From NCBI GenBank assembly GCA_030746295.1, contig JASLMY010000014.1:7559-40125 (forward strand): a stretch of 32,567 nucleotides of DNA, given 5' to 3'. Under the pieces are notes generated by a model. It saw nothing but the letters and a program-made list of their open reading frames with translations. It was not told the origin of the DNA and did no database searches. Below, piece by piece: positions 31,451 to 32,567 of this stretch (positions are counted from its first letter, which is position 1; each line of letters opens with the position of its first letter). This stretch comes from Alphaproteobacteria bacterium (GTDB taxonomy: Bacteria; Pseudomonadota; Alphaproteobacteria; GCA-2731375). The position numbers and the translations under genes are program-made.

Positions 31451-32567
31451 TCAGGACAGTAGCTCGACAAGCTGGAAGCGGGCGATCTTGGTGGAGGGGG
31501 TGCGCGGCCAGTCCTCGGCCCGCAGCAGGGCCAAGCGGCGCGGCAGCTTGAAGGGCGCCATGCGGCTGCCTGCCCACTTGCGCAGCTCGTCCAAGGTGAG
31601 GTCGTCGGTGCCCGGCTGGAGCTCGACGAAGGCGGCTGGGACCTCGCCGCGCCGGTCGTCGGCGATGGGGATCACCTGGACGTTGAGGATCTTGGGATGG
31701 TCCTGCAGCACGCGCTCGATCTCCAGCGCGGCCAGGTTCTCACCGCCGACCTTGATCAGGTCCTTGATTCGGGTGACGAACTCGTAGCGGCCGTCGGCGC
31801 GGCGGCGCAGCACGTCGCCGGTCTTGAAGAAGCCGTCCGGGGAATAGAACTGGCGCGATTCCGCCTCGCTCAGTCCTTCGTAGGCGAGGTGCGTGCGGCC
31901 GCGGAACCAGGCCTCGCCGGCGCCGACGCCGTCGACGACGTCACCCGTCTCCGGGTCGACAAGCTTGATCTCGAAGCCCGGCAGCGGCGTGCCGCATGTC
32001 GTCAGCTGAAGCTCTCTCGGGTCGCTGGCGCGTGCCGAGAGGGCGATCCCCTGCAGCTCCGTCATGCCGTAGATGTGGACGAAATGGGCGTAGCCGAGCC
32101 GCTCGACCAGGGTCAGGACATCCGCATACGGCATCGCCGCGCCGCCGAAAAAGCCGACGCGCACACTGGCGAAATCCTCGGGATCGAACGACCGGTCGTG
32201 CACGATCTCCTTCAACATGAAGGGAATGCCCGACAGGACGGTGACCTTTTCGTCGCGGCAGGCGCGCGAGACCGCTTCGCCGTCAAAGGTCGGGCAGACG
32301 ACGAGGGTGGCGCCGTGCACCATGGCTGCCAGCAGGCACCAGAAATTGCCGGCGATATAGGACACCGGGAAAGAAGTCAGGATACGGTCGCCCTCGTCGA
32401 TTTCCGCGGCGAGCGTGGTCCAGTTCCAGACGTTGCCGATGCTGTCGTGCGCCACCACCGCACCCTTGGGATGACCCGTCGTGCCCGAGGTCCAGAAGAT
32501 CCAGGCCGCGTCCTGCGGCTGGCGCGCCGCTACCAGGGCCTCGACATCGAGGTCGGTGCCGTTCGCG
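31451..32567 (-). CDS. Acyl-CoA synthetase-like AMP-binding enzyme, partial
   Basis: The C-terminal 371 residues of an ANL-superfamily ligase are in the window; the N-terminal part lies beyond the right edge. At the edge WIFWTSGTTGHPKGAVVAHD is the ATP-binding P-loop. Further on come MTELQGIA (the A5 region), FKTGDVLRRRADGRYEFVTR (A7 and A8 with the Asp that binds AMP ribose), IKVGGENLAALEIE and a final PSTKIARF with the catalytic Lys. The enzyme activates a carboxylic acid as acyl-AMP and then joins it to CoA. The substrate is not known. With the CoA-transferase nearby it hints at acid or CoA-ester metabolism, but an operon link is blocked by the glycosyltransferase between them. Confidence 0.87.
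   Translation of the reverse strand, partial: ANGTDLDVEALVAARQPQDAAWIFWTSGTTGHPKGAVVAHDSIGNVWNWTTLAAEIDEGDRILTSFPVSYIAGNFWCLLAAMVHGATLVVCPTFDGEAVSRACRDEKVTVLSGIPFMLKEIVHDRSFDPEDFASVRVGFFGGAAMPYADVLTLVERLGYAHFVHIYGMTELQGIALSARASDPRELQLTTCGTPLPGFEIKLVDPETGDVVDGVGAGEAWFRGRTHLAYEGLSEAESRQFYSPDGFFKTGDVLRRRADGRYEFVTRIKDLIKVGGENLAALEIERVLQDHPKILNVQVIPIADDRRGEVPAAFVELQPGTDDLTLDELRKWAGSRMAPFKLPRRLALLRAEDWPRTPSTKIARFQLVELLS

Overview
The window is GC-rich, densely coded DNA with short intergenic gaps and a strong G/C third-position preference. The gene set fits an alphaproteobacterium, possibly of the Rhodospirillales type: a short-form psd-pssA pair, an Atm1-type exporter, an anchored LysM protein and a MetY-type sulfhydrylase. 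No rRNA, tRNA, CRISPR array, insertion sequence or phage gene was seen, so it reads as ordinary chromosome carrying some unusual envelope and lipid gene groups. The taxonomic placement is inference.

Layout. 1-136: tail of a CoA-ester lyase. 148-1311: argE (minus). 1448-6372: PadR regulator, membrane fusion protein and RND pump as one operon, with a promoter and a 21-bp operator candidate in front. 6424-9810 (minus): Atm1-like ABC exporter, then psd and pssA, which make phosphatidylethanolamine. 9998-10492: orphan beta-rich protein. 10482-14281 (minus): a six-TM protein resembling Frag1/DRAM/Sfk1, an acyl carrier protein, a FabF-like ketosynthase and a LysM protein. 14484-15969: MetY with a long leader. 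16057-16329: small membrane protein.

16351-24055 (all minus) is the most interesting block. It encodes a Sel1-repeat protein, a two-TM potassium channel, a DUF2491/YjfK protein, a PspA/IM30 protein, a DUF2170/YjfI protein, a membrane-bound spermidine-synthase-like protein, a doubled DUF350/YjfL protein and a Tyr/Trp-rich lipoprotein. It is an expanded relative of the E. coli yjfIJKL group and is probably an envelope-stress system. It appears to be two transcription units. The second begins at a TTGACA promoter followed directly by two tandem GTGAC-NN-GTCAC palindromes. The yjfI frame carries an N-terminal extension that looks DNA-binding, plus a strong internal ribosome site at the start of the standard DUF2170 domain.

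24298-32567: rhomboid protease; class III cyclase domain with altered motifs; OYE-type FMN/FAD/4Fe-4S reductase; class III CoA-transferase; a 483-residue protein ending in a Fic-like motif whose catalytic His is Arg; a family 2 glycosyltransferase; and an acyl-CoA synthetase cut by the window edge. Gene functions are inferred from motifs recalled without database searches. Starts were chosen from Shine-Dalgarno sites and family length.
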